64,000 bases of DNA, from NCBI RefSeq assembly GCF_008806955.1, contig NZ_CP031727.1, positions 3,796,001 through 3,860,000 of the forward strand, read 5' to 3'. Of the stretch, positions 28,119-37,207 are shown in pieces; the stretch's first letter is position 1; every line of letters begins with the position of its first letter. The notes beneath the pieces were generated by a model. The model did no database searches, had not been told where the DNA came from, and was given only the letters and a program-made list of their open reading frames with translations. This stretch comes from Cellvibrio sp. KY-YJ-3. Its GTDB lineage: Bacteria > Pseudomonadota > Gammaproteobacteria > Pseudomonadales > Cellvibrionaceae. The position numbers and the translations under genes were made by a program.

Positions 28119-31100
28119 TTAAGGTTGGGGATTCCACCCGCTGCCATTACCAAAATTACTGAAAATAGCGGCGCGGCTGCTGTAATCGCTCATCACCTCC
28201 TCCTCAGTCAACGAGTAAAAATGTGTCCAGCCACTTATGTCTAACGGCGAACCACTCAGTGTTTGTGTATTGAACTGACGCAACCCGGAGTTTGCCGAAC
28301 CCACAACCGAAGGTGTATCGGTAAACGCATTACTTTTAATGTGCGCATCCACTTTGCAGTTAATTAACGCGATGCTGTCGAAACTGCTGCTACCACCGGT
28401 GCGCCCAATCACAGATTGCCCATCGGGAATGTTGTGCCCAAGTGGGCCGGGGCCACGAGTAAAGTTGGAGTTTAAAAACACATAACCTTTATCGTTTACC
28501 GTAGGTGTGCGCGCTTGTAGTACATACCCTCCGCCACCATTGCCACGGGAATCACCGAGTGAACGAATTTCGCTTTCTTCAAACAGCGACACACGATTAC
28601 CACCCCAAATAAAATCCACATTGCCAGCAATTAATGAACGATAGAACCAGTTATAACCTTTGAGCGAAATTGTGTCCTGCTCGCTGATTAAACTGATGTA
28701 CTTGCCAATTAAACGCCCTTGGTCGCTATTAAAATAAATAGTTTCCGCTTGGCCGCCCTCACCAATCAACGTGGTGTTAGTGAGCGTGAAATGTTCAAGC
28801 ACTAAATTATCCACCGATTCAATTAACCAAACCGCGCGGCCACCCAAAGCGCCGTCGGCAGTGCCGGTACCACCCGCACCTGGGTTGAGTGTATTGTTAT
28901 TTTTATAGCGGATTTGTACACCCTGTTGCGATTCACCGCTAATCGTCAGGTTGTTTTTATTGCGCAGCAATAACGGCTCTTCATAGATTCCATTTTTAAT
29001 GTGGATTTGCGTTTCAGTATTGATTGGAATATTTGCCATTACATAATTCAGCGCGCCTTGCAGCGTGCTGAAATCGGCAGGTGCATCATCATCCACCGTG
29101 ATCACCGTACCGCTGGGTGCGTTTGGTTTGGTGGTAAAAATCCAACCGGCGGCTTTGCCCAAGCCATCAAATACGAGACCACCAATCGCTGCATTAGTAA
29201 TTGCACCCGGGCTGATACTGACGTAATAACTGGTGCCGTAATCCAGTGTTTTGTGGGGAGTGATATAAAGGCTGTTGCCCTCCACTTCCACCAACGGCGC
29301 ATTGATGGTACGCAAGCGGGTTGGATCTGAACCTATATAGAGCTTTTCATCCACCAACTTGATGGTATCCACTACCGAGTCATCACTGAGCTTATAAATA
29401 CGAATCGAACCTGCAGATGCAAGAGTTGGCGGCGAATCAAAGGTGATGCGCAATTTTCCATCCACCTGCGATTCCACGGCATTCACCGCAGGTTGTGTTA
29501 AACCATTCAAGTTATACACAGTGGGCGATTGCACAAATTGCGGCGCAATACTGGCAATAATACTGCGTGTTAAATTTGGTTCACTGTTACTGATAAAAGT
29601 AATAGTTGCACTACCCGCACCTACCGGCACCAAATTTACCTGATTGCCCGAGCGATTAATTGCTACTACGTTAGTATCGCTACTCACTACCGAAAATTCA
29701 TCTTCACTCAGGTCTGGCTTTTTGGCGCTCACCATGACCACATAGGGCGCGTTGTTTACTTCGCTGGCATAACTGACCGCGGCGGGAGAAATATTTAATT
29801 GCGGTGGTTTGTCATTGGCATTACCGATTTTTATATCGTCAATTTCAAAGGATTTATTTTTGGTATACAAACCTATAAAACCTTTTCCGCTATAGGTAGC
29901 GTCGGTAAAGTTGCTACCGACTTTTTCGCCATTTAAATAAATTACATGCTGATTGCCGGTCAATTCATAACGCACGGTGTACCACTGGCCACCGCAATTA
30001 CTGCCACAAGAATCAAAACGAATTGCCTGTTCAATAGGGGTGTTAAACCGCGTCATTTGCGTGACAGCACCATTAATGCGTTTGGCATTTTCCACACGGG
30101 TGCTGGTAGTAGCATTTTGTACATTTAAACCGCCGCCGTACCAATTGTTATCATCCACATACCGCGCCAACATATACAGATGCTTATCACTGGTGGTGCT
30201 GTTGGTACGTGGGCGAATTTTTGCCTCGATAAAATAATCTGCCGAGGGAATGCTATTCATTACTGATTGATTCAACAGCAACAAAACACCACCGCTACTG
30301 CTAGCGGTAAAACGTAGACTTTTATTGCCCTGCTCTTCATAAATATCGAACACACCATTGGCTTGAGGCGCGACATTATTTGCAGCAGCTTTCACATCCC
30401 AGTTAGCAGTATTTAATCCACCGGAAAAATCATCGCAAAAATAAAGGCCAGTTGCCGGGCAGCTAAACACTGTGGCAATACTGGATTGTGCGCTGCTGCT
30501 GGCAACACTGCTGGACGATGAACTCACGGGCACTATCACAGCGCTGCTTGCGCTACTGGAAGAAAGCGATGCAAGTGAAGATAAAAACTCTGCACTGGAA
30601 GCAATAGATGAACTCGATGAACTGGAAGGAATATAAACCGCCGCCTCCACGCCAGCACCAGGAATGTGTTTTACCAGGCTATACCAATAAACTTCGGCAT
30701 TGCTGTACAAACCCTTTACTTCGGGATACAGCCCGTGCAAGTCAGTAAACATTTCCCAATTGTCGGCAGCACTGTGCGGATTTAATCCATTCGCTAATTC
30801 CCACGCATCCGGCATACCATCAAGGTCGGTATCCAAAGGCGCAGCTGCAGAATTTAACGTGGGGTAACCGCCAACATCATTTGGTGAATCAATAATGCCG
30901 TTGCCCGATGCACCATTAGTGCCGGTACCATTAACAACATCACTTACCACACGGCTGTCGATAGCATCGCGACGCAGACTCGCACCGGAGGATTGCACCA
31001 CCAGACCAAACGCATCATCCGGCGAATGGGTATTTACCTTGGCGTGATCTGCCATCACAAAGGCGGTGGATTGAATGATTAACTCTTTTAAACTTGCATC

Positions 31101-32519
31101 ATCGTAACGCACACCGTCTACATTGTTGGTAGTGACCTGCGGATTACCCTGTAAGAAATTGCCCTCCACAAAAACACGCCCAACCGGTTTTGCTACCGCA
31201 CCATTTACCAGAAATTTCGGATCGAGTGTGCCTGCTGCTAATTGTGCATTGTAATCATTCAAGGTGGCGGTGCGATCTTCTTCATACAGTGGGCGACGGC
31301 CGCTCGCTAATACAATAAAATTTTTCACGCCGGACGCAACCGTCGCCGGGCCCGGCTTGTAATAGTTATTAATAAATTGCACATCGCGCCCTTCAGCGCC
31401 GTAAGGAGGATATTGCACATTGTTATAGATAATATTGTTGCGAATGTCCGCTACGCCATCCACACTCGGAATCGTTTTATTCGCAGTCCATTTATCCAAA
31501 ATACCATCGATACGTGGATTACGGCTTTTATGATGAGCTAACATATTGTGGTGAAAACTGGTATTCACACCGCCCCAGTTACCACCATAACCATGTGACC
31601 CTTTTTCATGCCCGGAATTATTTAAACTTTCGCTCACAATATTCCATTGAAAGGTCACATTGTTGCTGGCATAAAGCGATGCAGTTTCATCTATTGCCCA
31701 ACTGAAACTGCTGTGATCTACGATAATATTATTCAAATAACGCCCATCCAGCGCATCCACTTCTTGCGGCACCTGACCGGGGCGCGAGCGGATAAAACGA
31801 ATCACCACATTATTAGTACCTTCTTTAATCCGGAGTGCTGCACCGCGCAACGTAATGCCATCCCCCGGCGCAGTTTGCCCGAGAATACTCACATCCCCAT
31901 TGACGATTTCCAAATTTTTAGTGAGCTGAATATAACCACTTACCGCAAATAAAATAGTGCGCTTACCGGTTCTGTTTACGGCATAGCGCAAAGTGCCGGG
32001 GGTATCGGTATCCGCCAAACTTGTCACGTAATAAATATCGCCGCCGCGCCCACCCGTTGTTTTTGCACCAAATCCTTCCGCACCAGGAAACGCACGCGCA
32101 ATTGTATTGAGGCTATAAAAAACTTCGCCGCTCGCCTGCCAAACCATTGATGATTGATTAAAAGGATGACTGCGATTGTGCCTGATGGTGATGGTATCGC
32201 TACTGGTGATGGTTTGATGCGGTGTTAAGTTGCCGATTGCAACGTCGCCATCAATAATTTGAGTGCCCTGCCCCGCTGCTATTAATTTTTGCGCCGCGTT
32301 TTTTAATGGCACTTCACCATTGCTCAGTGCGAGCTTAAACACATAATCGTATTCAGTACGATTGATGCGGGTTTCGCTCACTTTTATTAGCGACGTAACA
32401 TTGATATCAACCACTTCACTGGCACTAACTGATCCAGTAGCGGCGAGCACGACACCAAAAATCGCTGCCCATACATACCTGAAAATAGAACTACAAATAA
32501 TTTTATTAAACATTTTCAT
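28119..32519 (-). CDS. Multimodular pectinase: PL1 pectate lyase plus CE8 pectin methylesterase
   Basis: A 1466-residue secreted bifunctional enzyme. Order: signal peptide (about 1-34); N-terminal beta domain; PL1-type parallel beta-helix (about 146-505) with GAEGFGAKTTGGRGG, VDHSSFSWAIDE and RNPRID; a TDLDGMPDAWELANG calcium-type repeat near 570; poly-Ser linkers (about 628-684); a concanavalin-like binding module (about 685-900); Ig-like and Big_5-like domains; and a C-terminal CE8 pectin methylesterase (about 1140-1466) with SEQDTI, GNVDFIWGG, LQAR and GR in place of GRPW. The esterase would demethylate pectin and the lyase would cleave the product. I start at ATG 32519 because GAGGAA lies six bases upstream; ATG 32537 lies upstream of that site. 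A PEP-CTERM gene lies 44 bp upstream. Confidence 0.92.
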   Translation of the reverse strand: MKMFNKIICSSIFRYVWAAIFGVVLAATGSVSASEVVDINVTSLIKVSETRINRTEYDYVFKLALSNGEVPLKNAAQKLIAAGQGTQIIDGDVAIGNLTPHQTITSSDTITIRHNRSHPFNQSSMVWQASGEVFYSLNTIARAFPGAEGFGAKTTGGRGGDIYYVTSLADTDTPGTLRYAVNRTGKRTILFAVSGYIQLTKNLEIVNGDVSILGQTAPGDGITLRGAALRIKEGTNNVVIRFIRSRPGQVPQEVDALDGRYLNNIIVDHSSFSWAIDETASLYASNNVTFQWNIVSESLNNSGHEKGSHGYGGNWGGVNTSFHHNMLAHHKSRNPRIDGILDKWTANKTIPSVDGVADIRNNIIYNNVQYPPYGAEGRDVQFINNYYKPGPATVASGVKNFIVLASGRRPLYEEDRTATLNDYNAQLAAGTLDPKFLVNGAVAKPVGRVFVEGNFLQGNPQVTTNNVDGVRYDDASLKELIIQSTAFVMADHAKVNTHSPDDAFGLVVQSSGASLRRDAIDSRVVSDVVNGTGTNGASGNGIIDSPNDVGGYPTLNSAAAPLDTDLDGMPDAWELANGLNPHSAADNWEMFTDLHGLYPEVKGLYSNAEVYWYSLVKHIPGAGVEAAVYIPSSSSSSSIASSAEFLSSLASLSSSSASSAVIVPVSSSSSSVASSSAQSSIATVFSCPATGLYFCDDFSGGLNTANWDVKAAANNVAPQANGVFDIYEEQGNKSLRFTASSSGGVLLLLNQSVMNSIPSADYFIEAKIRPRTNSTTSDKHLYMLARYVDDNNWYGGGLNVQNATTSTRVENAKRINGAVTQMTRFNTPIEQAIRFDSCGSNCGGQWYTVRYELTGNQHVIYLNGEKVGSNFTDATYSGKGFIGLYTKNKSFEIDDIKIGNANDKPPQLNISPAAVSYASEVNNAPYVVMVSAKKPDLSEDEFSVVSSDTNVVAINRSGNQVNLVPVGAGSATITFISNSEPNLTRSIIASIAPQFVQSPTVYNLNGLTQPAVNAVESQVDGKLRITFDSPPTLASAGSIRIYKLSDDSVVDTIKLVDEKLYIGSDPTRLRTINAPLVEVEGNSLYITPHKTLDYGTSYYVSISPGAITNAAIGGLVFDGLGKAAGWIFTTKPNAPSGTVITVDDDAPADFSTLQGALNYVMANIPINTETQIHIKNGIYEEPLLLRNKNNLTISGESQQGVQIRYKNNNTLNPGAGGTGTADGALGGRAVWLIESVDNLVLEHFTLTNTTLIGEGGQAETIYFNSDQGRLIGKYISLISEQDTISLKGYNWFYRSLIAGNVDFIWGGNRVSLFEESEIRSLGDSRGNGGGGYVLQARTPTVNDKGYVFLNSNFTRGPGPLGHNIPDGQSVIGRTGGSSSFDSIALINCKVDAHIKSNAFTDTPSVVGSANSGLRQFNTQTLSGSPLDISGWTHFYSLTEEEVMSDYSSRAAIFSNFGNGSGWNPQP

Positions 32520-32563
32520 CAGAATTTCCTCACACATTATTGTTTATTGTTGAAGGCCATAAG

Positions 32564-33106
32564 CTAAACAATGACTGTCGCTAGCTGCTTACTTTTTCTG
32601 GTAAGCGCTAATGCCATACAACCGAGCAATAACAACATCAAAGTGGAGGATTCAGGAACAGCCTGGGTCACAACGCGTGTTTGGCCTTCGCCAAGCGGAC
32701 TAAAATCAGCGTCATAGACTAAAAAATCGAGCGCTCCGGGTGCGTCAAAGCCTGCGTAACTAAACGCAATTTTGAAACCGGACAGTGCATCGCCAAATGC
32801 TAGACCGGTGAATGAATAACTATCCAAAAAACCATCACCCAATAGCGCATCTGGCTGCACCACCAAACTATCCCAAGTGAAAGGGCTGGCAACAATTGTC
32901 AGATCGGCAAAAAGCTCGGGGGCAAAAAATACCGTGAATTCATGAATGAATTGATCGGGCTGATCATTGTGAATCGTTAAATCCATCGTCCACAGATTGC
33001 TATCCACTTGTTCATAACGTGTATCAATCACGACCGCATTGCTCTGCATAGCCAACAAGATCACACACAGCGCGAACAGATATTTACAGGGATTATTAAT
33101 AGTCAT
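32564..33106 (-). CDS. PEP-CTERM sorting-signal protein
   Basis: A 180-residue exported protein of unknown function. A signal peptide (YLFALCVILLAMQSNA, to about residue 24) precedes a beta-rich domain, and the C-terminus has the complete PEP-CTERM tripartite signal: VPESSTLMLLLLG, hydrophobic CMALAL, then basic TRKSKQ. Such proteins are processed by an exosortase and are usually linked to extracellular polysaccharide or biofilm matrix. It is the first gene of the minus-strand pectin operon, 44 bp upstream of the PL1-CE8 gene. No homologous function was recognised for the body of the protein. The cognate exosortase is not in the window. Confidence 0.82.
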   Translation of the reverse strand: MTINNPCKYLFALCVILLAMQSNAVVIDTRYEQVDSNLWTMDLTIHNDQPDQFIHEFTVFFAPELFADLTIVASPFTWDSLVVQPDALLGDGFLDSYSFTGLAFGDALSGFKIAFSYAGFDAPGALDFLVYDADFSPLGEGQTRVVTQAVPESSTLMLLLLGCMALALTRKSKQLATVIV

Positions 33107-33154
33107 TTTCCTTACCTCAAAGTTAACGTTGTTATTAGTCGCACCGGAAATTTG

Positions 33155-33223
33155 AAAAAAACCTGACCCTCAAGCGCTGATTGGCCTGATTAACATGCCG
33201 GCCTACTGCTGCCGGGTTGAGGG
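33155..33223 (-). promoter_or_regulatory. Possible leader hairpin with U-run before the PEP-CTERM/pectinase operon
   Basis: On the minus strand CCCTCAA (33223-33217) and TTGAGGG (33173-33167) can close a long stem containing an inner CCGG/CCGG hairpin, and a seven-base T-run (33161-33155) follows five bases later, about 50 bp before the first start codon. This could be an attenuator. A perfect CACCT-G-AGGTG dyad lies farther upstream at 33272-33282. No known riboswitch was recognised. Confidence 0.3.
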
Positions 33224-33355
33224 AAACTGGCTTTTATCAGCCTGATGGTGCCATTGGGGCGGTTGATCCCTCACCTGAGGTGCGGAAACAGCCAGGTAAT
33301 ACCGAAAATAACCTTTGCCTAACTCAAAACTGCTTATTGTTTTTATCTCTCACCA

Positions 33356-33403
33356 CATATGGTTAGTTAAACCATATGACATTATGGTAATTGTGACCAT
33401 AAT
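33356..33403. promoter_or_regulatory. Tandem operator: two TATGGT-N7-ACCATA dyads in a divergent promoter region
   Basis: The first dyad, CATATGGTT...AACCATATG, spans 33356-33378; the second, ATTATGGT...ACCATAAT, spans 33381-33403. In both, TATGGT and ACCATA are exactly seven bases apart and the dyad centres are 25 bp apart. They lie in the 457-bp divergent region (33107-33563) between the pectinase operon and the GH43 gene. A dimeric regulator, for example GntR or LacI class, binding here would control both directions. No regulator gene is adjacent. Confidence 0.6.
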
Positions 33404-33563
33404 TTATATCTAGTATGCTAAGTCGAAATAGCAAGGGATTTTGTCGTCAGATTCATCAAAAGACCCGAAATAATAGAGAGGGCAACAACCAACACTTTTA
33501 CATACGGATAATGTTTTTATCGGCAAAAAAAATCCCAAAGATAAAACCACAAAAGGTAAACCG

Positions 33564-35222
33564 ATGAACAAATCGCTTATTCAGCGCCTCGCTTTTTATA
33601 CCAGTTGCCTGTTAACGGCTGGCCTGCTCGGCTGCAACACAACCGCTACCAACACTCTGACCTCTGCAGCCAACTCGCCCTGGCAGGCGGATTTAGGCAA
33701 TGGTTTTTACAAAAATCCGCTGATTCATGCCGATTATTCCGACCCTGATGTGATTCGGGTCGGCAAGCGCTATTACATGACCTCCTCCAGCTTTAACAAC
33801 TCTCCGGGGCTGCCACTACTGCAATCGGAGGACATGGTGAATTGGGAGTTGGTGGGCCACGCGCTGCCCCAACAAGTGCCAGCCGAGGTATTTGCCAAAC
33901 CACAACATGGCAAAGGCGTGTGGGCGCCCTGTTTGCGTTATCACAACAATAAATTCTGGATTTTTTACCCAGATCCGGATTTTGGTATTTACGTCATGAC
34001 TGCGGAGAATTTTGCAGGCCCCTGGAGCGCACCGCATTTGTTGTTGGCAGGCAAAGGGGTTATCGACCCCACCCCACTCTGGGACGAGGATGGCAATGCC
34101 TACCTGATGCATGCCTGGGCTAAAAGTCGTGCAGGCATTAACAATATGCTGACACTGCGCAAAATGTCACCCGATGGAAAAACCTTGTTGGATGACAAAG
34201 GTGAAGTGGTGATTGATGGCAATAAAATTCCCGGCTACATAACGCTGGAGGGACCAAAACTGTATAAACACAATGGCTACTACTATGTGTTTGCGCCATC
34301 AGGTGGTGTGGAGCATGGCTGGCAATCCGTATTTCGCGCAAAAAATATTAATGGCCCCTATGAACACAGAACCGTATTGGAACAGGGTTATACCTCAGTG
34401 AATGGCCCTCACCAGGGCGCTTGGGTACAAACGCCAGAAGGTAGCGATTGGTTTTTTCATTTTCAGGAACTGCGCGTCTATGGTCGCATAGTGCACTTAC
34501 AACCCATGCACTGGGTAAACGATTGGCCGGTAATTGGCAAAGATGCGGATAACAACGGCACCGGCATGCCGGTACTGCGCCATAAAAAGCCCATCGCCGG
34601 AAACTTTGCGATTAAAAACCCCGCAACTACCGATGAATTTTCCAGTGAGCAACTCGGGTTTCAGTGGCAATGGAACGCTAACTGGAAAAGTGATTGGTAT
34701 TCATTAAGCGCCAACAAAGGTTCCTTGCGTTTATACGCCGTAAATGATGAAGGCTACAGGCAGCAGCAAAACCTGTGGCATACACCATCACTCTTGTTAC
34801 AAAAATTACCCGCCGATGAATTTGTAGTTGAAACCAAACTTGCATTGGAAAATTTAGCCGTTGGCGATACTGCCGGTTTGATTGTTTATGGTTTTGATTA
34901 CCAGTGGCTTGGTATTAAAAAAACAGAAGCAGGACAAGAACTCATCTTAATGAACTGCACCAACGCCGAAGCTAATTGCAAAGAAACTCTGCTATCCCGC
35001 ACCACTTACAAATCAGCGAAAATTTACTTGCGTATGACGCTTGAGCGCGGTGGTGTAGTGCAATTTTCCTACGGGGAAACTGCTAACTCCATAAAAAATA
35101 TAGGCGAAACCTTTACCGCCATCCGCGGCCGCTGGGTAGGTGCACAAATGGGCCTGTTTACCTTAGGAAAAGCTAAGAGCTCGTTTGTGGATGTGGATTA
35201 TTTCAGGGTGAAAGCGTTGTAG
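33564..35222 (+). CDS. GH43 lipoprotein (beta-xylosidase/alpha-arabinofuranosidase type)
   Basis: A 552-residue lipoprotein: the signal ends in the lipobox LLGC (Cys24), so the enzyme is likely anchored to the outer membrane. The GH43 five-bladed propeller (about 50-340) has its base in YSDPDVI (Asp60), the pKa modulator in VIDPTPLWDEDG and the acid in TLEGPKLY. A C-terminal concanavalin-like GH43_C2 domain (about 360-552) completes the two-domain form common in exo-acting arabinofuranosidases and xylosidases. It is divergent from the PL1-CE8 operon across the tandem operator, consistent with removing arabinose side chains from pectin, but xylan-derived substrates are also possible. Confidence 0.92.
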   Translation: MNKSLIQRLAFYTSCLLTAGLLGCNTTATNTLTSAANSPWQADLGNGFYKNPLIHADYSDPDVIRVGKRYYMTSSSFNNSPGLPLLQSEDMVNWELVGHALPQQVPAEVFAKPQHGKGVWAPCLRYHNNKFWIFYPDPDFGIYVMTAENFAGPWSAPHLLLAGKGVIDPTPLWDEDGNAYLMHAWAKSRAGINNMLTLRKMSPDGKTLLDDKGEVVIDGNKIPGYITLEGPKLYKHNGYYYVFAPSGGVEHGWQSVFRAKNINGPYEHRTVLEQGYTSVNGPHQGAWVQTPEGSDWFFHFQELRVYGRIVHLQPMHWVNDWPVIGKDADNNGTGMPVLRHKKPIAGNFAIKNPATTDEFSSEQLGFQWQWNANWKSDWYSLSANKGSLRLYAVNDEGYRQQQNLWHTPSLLLQKLPADEFVVETKLALENLAVGDTAGLIVYGFDYQWLGIKKTEAGQELILMNCTNAEANCKETLLSRTTYKSAKIYLRMTLERGGVVQFSYGETANSIKNIGETFTAIRGRWVGAQMGLFTLGKAKSSFVDVDYFRVKAL

Positions 35223-35241
35223 GTTCGTTAATTTTTACACC

Positions 35242-35284
35242 ATAAAAAACGCCATTAAAGAGAAGCTTTGATGGCGTTTTTTAT
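35242..35284. terminator. Bidirectional terminator between GH43 and the diguanylate cyclase
   Basis: ATAAAAAACGCCAT and ATGGCGTTTTTTAT form a perfect 14-bp stem. The genes on each side are convergent, and each strand ends with a T-run. Confidence 0.88.
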
Positions 35285-35299
35285 GATGAAAAAGAAAGA

Positions 35300-36295
35300 T
35301 TAATCTGGCTGATAAATACTAATGGCATCGCGTCCGCTGGCTTTGCTCATATACAGCGCTTCGTCGGCGAAACGAATTAACTCTTCTCCAGCTCCGTGAC
35401 GCGAACAGGCGATACCGATACTGAGCGAACAGGCGCGCTGTAATTTATTACTGTGAAGTTTTACGTAACCACTCAAACGCTCTGCCAATAACTTTAACCC
35501 ATCGCTGTCGGTATTCAGGGCGGCAAGAATAAATTCATCACCGCCGACACGACAAGGGATGTCAGTGCTGCGCGCGATATGTTTAAGCCCGTCACTGACG
35601 ATTTTGATAATCGTATCGCCAGTTTCGTGGCCAAACTCATCGTTGAATTGTTTAAAGTCGTCGATATCAATCATCATTACCGACAAGGGTTGTTTGTTGC
35701 GTCGACTGAGTTTGATGGCAAATTCGTAGCGATGCTGGAACGCGCGGCGATTGAGCAACCCCGTTAAGGGATCGGTATTGGCAAGCGTGGCAAGGTTTTC
35801 AATTTGATCGCGCAGCGAATCCACTTTTGCTTCGGCGTTGCGCGCATCTAGCATGAGTTTTAGTTGTAGCGCGAGGGCGTCGGCAATATAACTGAGGCTT
35901 TCTATTTGATGGTTGCTCAGTTCAACTTTGTCATCGCTGGCACCGCACAGCGTACCAATCATTTGGTCGGCAATTTTAATCGGGAGCACCACAAAACTTT
36001 GCATCCCCAGAAGCGCTCCACCACTTTCGGGGAACCGTACTTGCACTTCCGCCGTTGCGGTAAGCTGTTCAGAGAGCATGAGCTGGCACATAGAGTCAGT
36101 CCAGGCTACCTGCGAACCTGACTCTACTTGCAAACTGCCCGTATTTTGGGCGAGCACCACAGTTTGCTGCTGCGCCTGCCAGTCAATGGTGGTTACAAAA
36201 GATGTTTTAAGCCCGGTGATATGGGTAATCAATTTCAGTAACGGGGTTGCCGCACTGATAAACGCATCTTGCTCTATTACTTCCAAACTGTTCAT
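35300..36295 (-). CDS. GAF-GGDEF diguanylate cyclase
   Basis: A 331-residue soluble signalling protein. A GAF sensor (about residues 10-150) is joined by a short coiled coil to a GGDEF domain (about 170-331), with TDPLTGLLNRRAF at its start and the active GGDEF sequence in CRVGGDEFILAAL. The RSTD motif five residues upstream of GGDEF is the inhibitory I-site, so product inhibition by c-di-GMP is expected. It should make c-di-GMP from two GTP in response to a small-molecule or redox signal sensed by the GAF domain. It has no operon partner. Confidence 0.95.
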   Translation of the reverse strand: MNSLEVIEQDAFISAATPLLKLITHITGLKTSFVTTIDWQAQQQTVVLAQNTGSLQVESGSQVAWTDSMCQLMLSEQLTATAEVQVRFPESGGALLGMQSFVVLPIKIADQMIGTLCGASDDKVELSNHQIESLSYIADALALQLKLMLDARNAEAKVDSLRDQIENLATLANTDPLTGLLNRRAFQHRYEFAIKLSRRNKQPLSVMMIDIDDFKQFNDEFGHETGDTIIKIVSDGLKHIARSTDIPCRVGGDEFILAALNTDSDGLKLLAERLSGYVKLHSNKLQRACSLSIGIACSRHGAGEELIRFADEALYMSKASGRDAISIYQPD

Positions 36296-36384
36296 TAGTG
36301 GTGTCTCATAAACTCAACCCACAGTGTAGTGTAACTACGGGCAAAGGCAACAAAACACCACTGCTCACACTGGATTAAAAATGC

Positions 36385-36957
36385 TTATTTTGCCAGCCAG
36401 ATTTCATCCAATTTTTTGCGCGACGAAGGAACCTCTTTTGCACGCAACGGTTCGGGTAAAGCGTCTGTATTTCCGTGTTTGCCAATCACAAAAGCCATAA
36501 TCACTTCCTCGCTGTTGTCATCCAACGTAAAGAATGTTCTTGCGGCGTCTTTGTGGATGCCTGCCATACCATGGCAATGCAAACCTTCCTGTTGGGCTTG
36601 CAATACCATACTCATCCACGCCGCACCCGAATCAAAAGCGCTATGGGCATTAGGTTTGCCGTTATGTTCAAAATTCTTTTTGGCAGCCAGAAAACCAATC
36701 ACCGCTGCATCTTTAGCCCAGACTTGGTTGGCATCAACCAGCAAGGCCAGATAATCGGCAAACGTCGAGTCGTTAGACGTGTAAAAGCGCCAGGGTTGAG
36801 CATTAAAACAGGAAGGGGCAAAACGCGCAGCATCAATAATGCGCGCAAGCACTTCAGGTTCGATACTGGTCTTGGTAAAAGCGCGTGGCGACCAGCGGTG
36901 TGAAAGCTGCTCCATAACCCCGGGTAGTGGATCGCGTAAGGAAAAATCAGTCGACAT
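36385..36957 (-). CDS. Nitroreductase family protein
   Basis: A 190-residue FMN-dependent oxidoreductase of the nitroreductase family. The N-terminal HRWSPRAFTKTSIE (FMN phosphate-binding basic residues), RFAPSCFNAQPWRFY and the C-terminal VIGKHG are typical. Such enzymes reduce nitroaromatics, quinones or flavins using NAD(P)H; the physiological substrate is unknown. I choose ATG 36957 because GGGAGGA lies seven bases upstream; an upstream ATG at 36981 would add eight residues and overlap that ribosome-binding site. The 250-bp region to the divergent ybhP-like gene shows no other feature. Confidence 0.9.
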   Translation of the reverse strand: MSTDFSLRDPLPGVMEQLSHRWSPRAFTKTSIEPEVLARIIDAARFAPSCFNAQPWRFYTSNDSTFADYLALLVDANQVWAKDAAVIGFLAAKKNFEHNGKPNAHSAFDSGAAWMSMVLQAQQEGLHCHGMAGIHKDAARTFFTLDDNSEEVIMAFVIGKHGNTDALPEPLRAKEVPSSRKKLDEIWLAK

Positions 36958-37207
36958 ATAACATCCTCCCAGATTGAACACAGTGAATTAAACCAGAAGC
37001 TACGATACACGCAATCGACGATTGACGTATAGCCTTGTGATATACAAACCCGGAATAAGATTCGATTACTAGAAGCACCACCGAGGATAAGAGAAATGCT
37101 ATGTGCGCGAGCCAACAGAAAAAAAATCCTCACAATGATAAAAATACCTCATGCCTCCAATTAAATAGAAACATAGCCAACCAACTAACACAGGTCTCAG
37201 CATTGCG

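Noticed and set aside
32597..32615. TGGTAAGCGCTAATGCCA as a LacI-type operator
   Set aside because: Imperfect palindrome entirely within the coding end of the PEP-CTERM gene, where it encodes the basic tail of the sorting signal.
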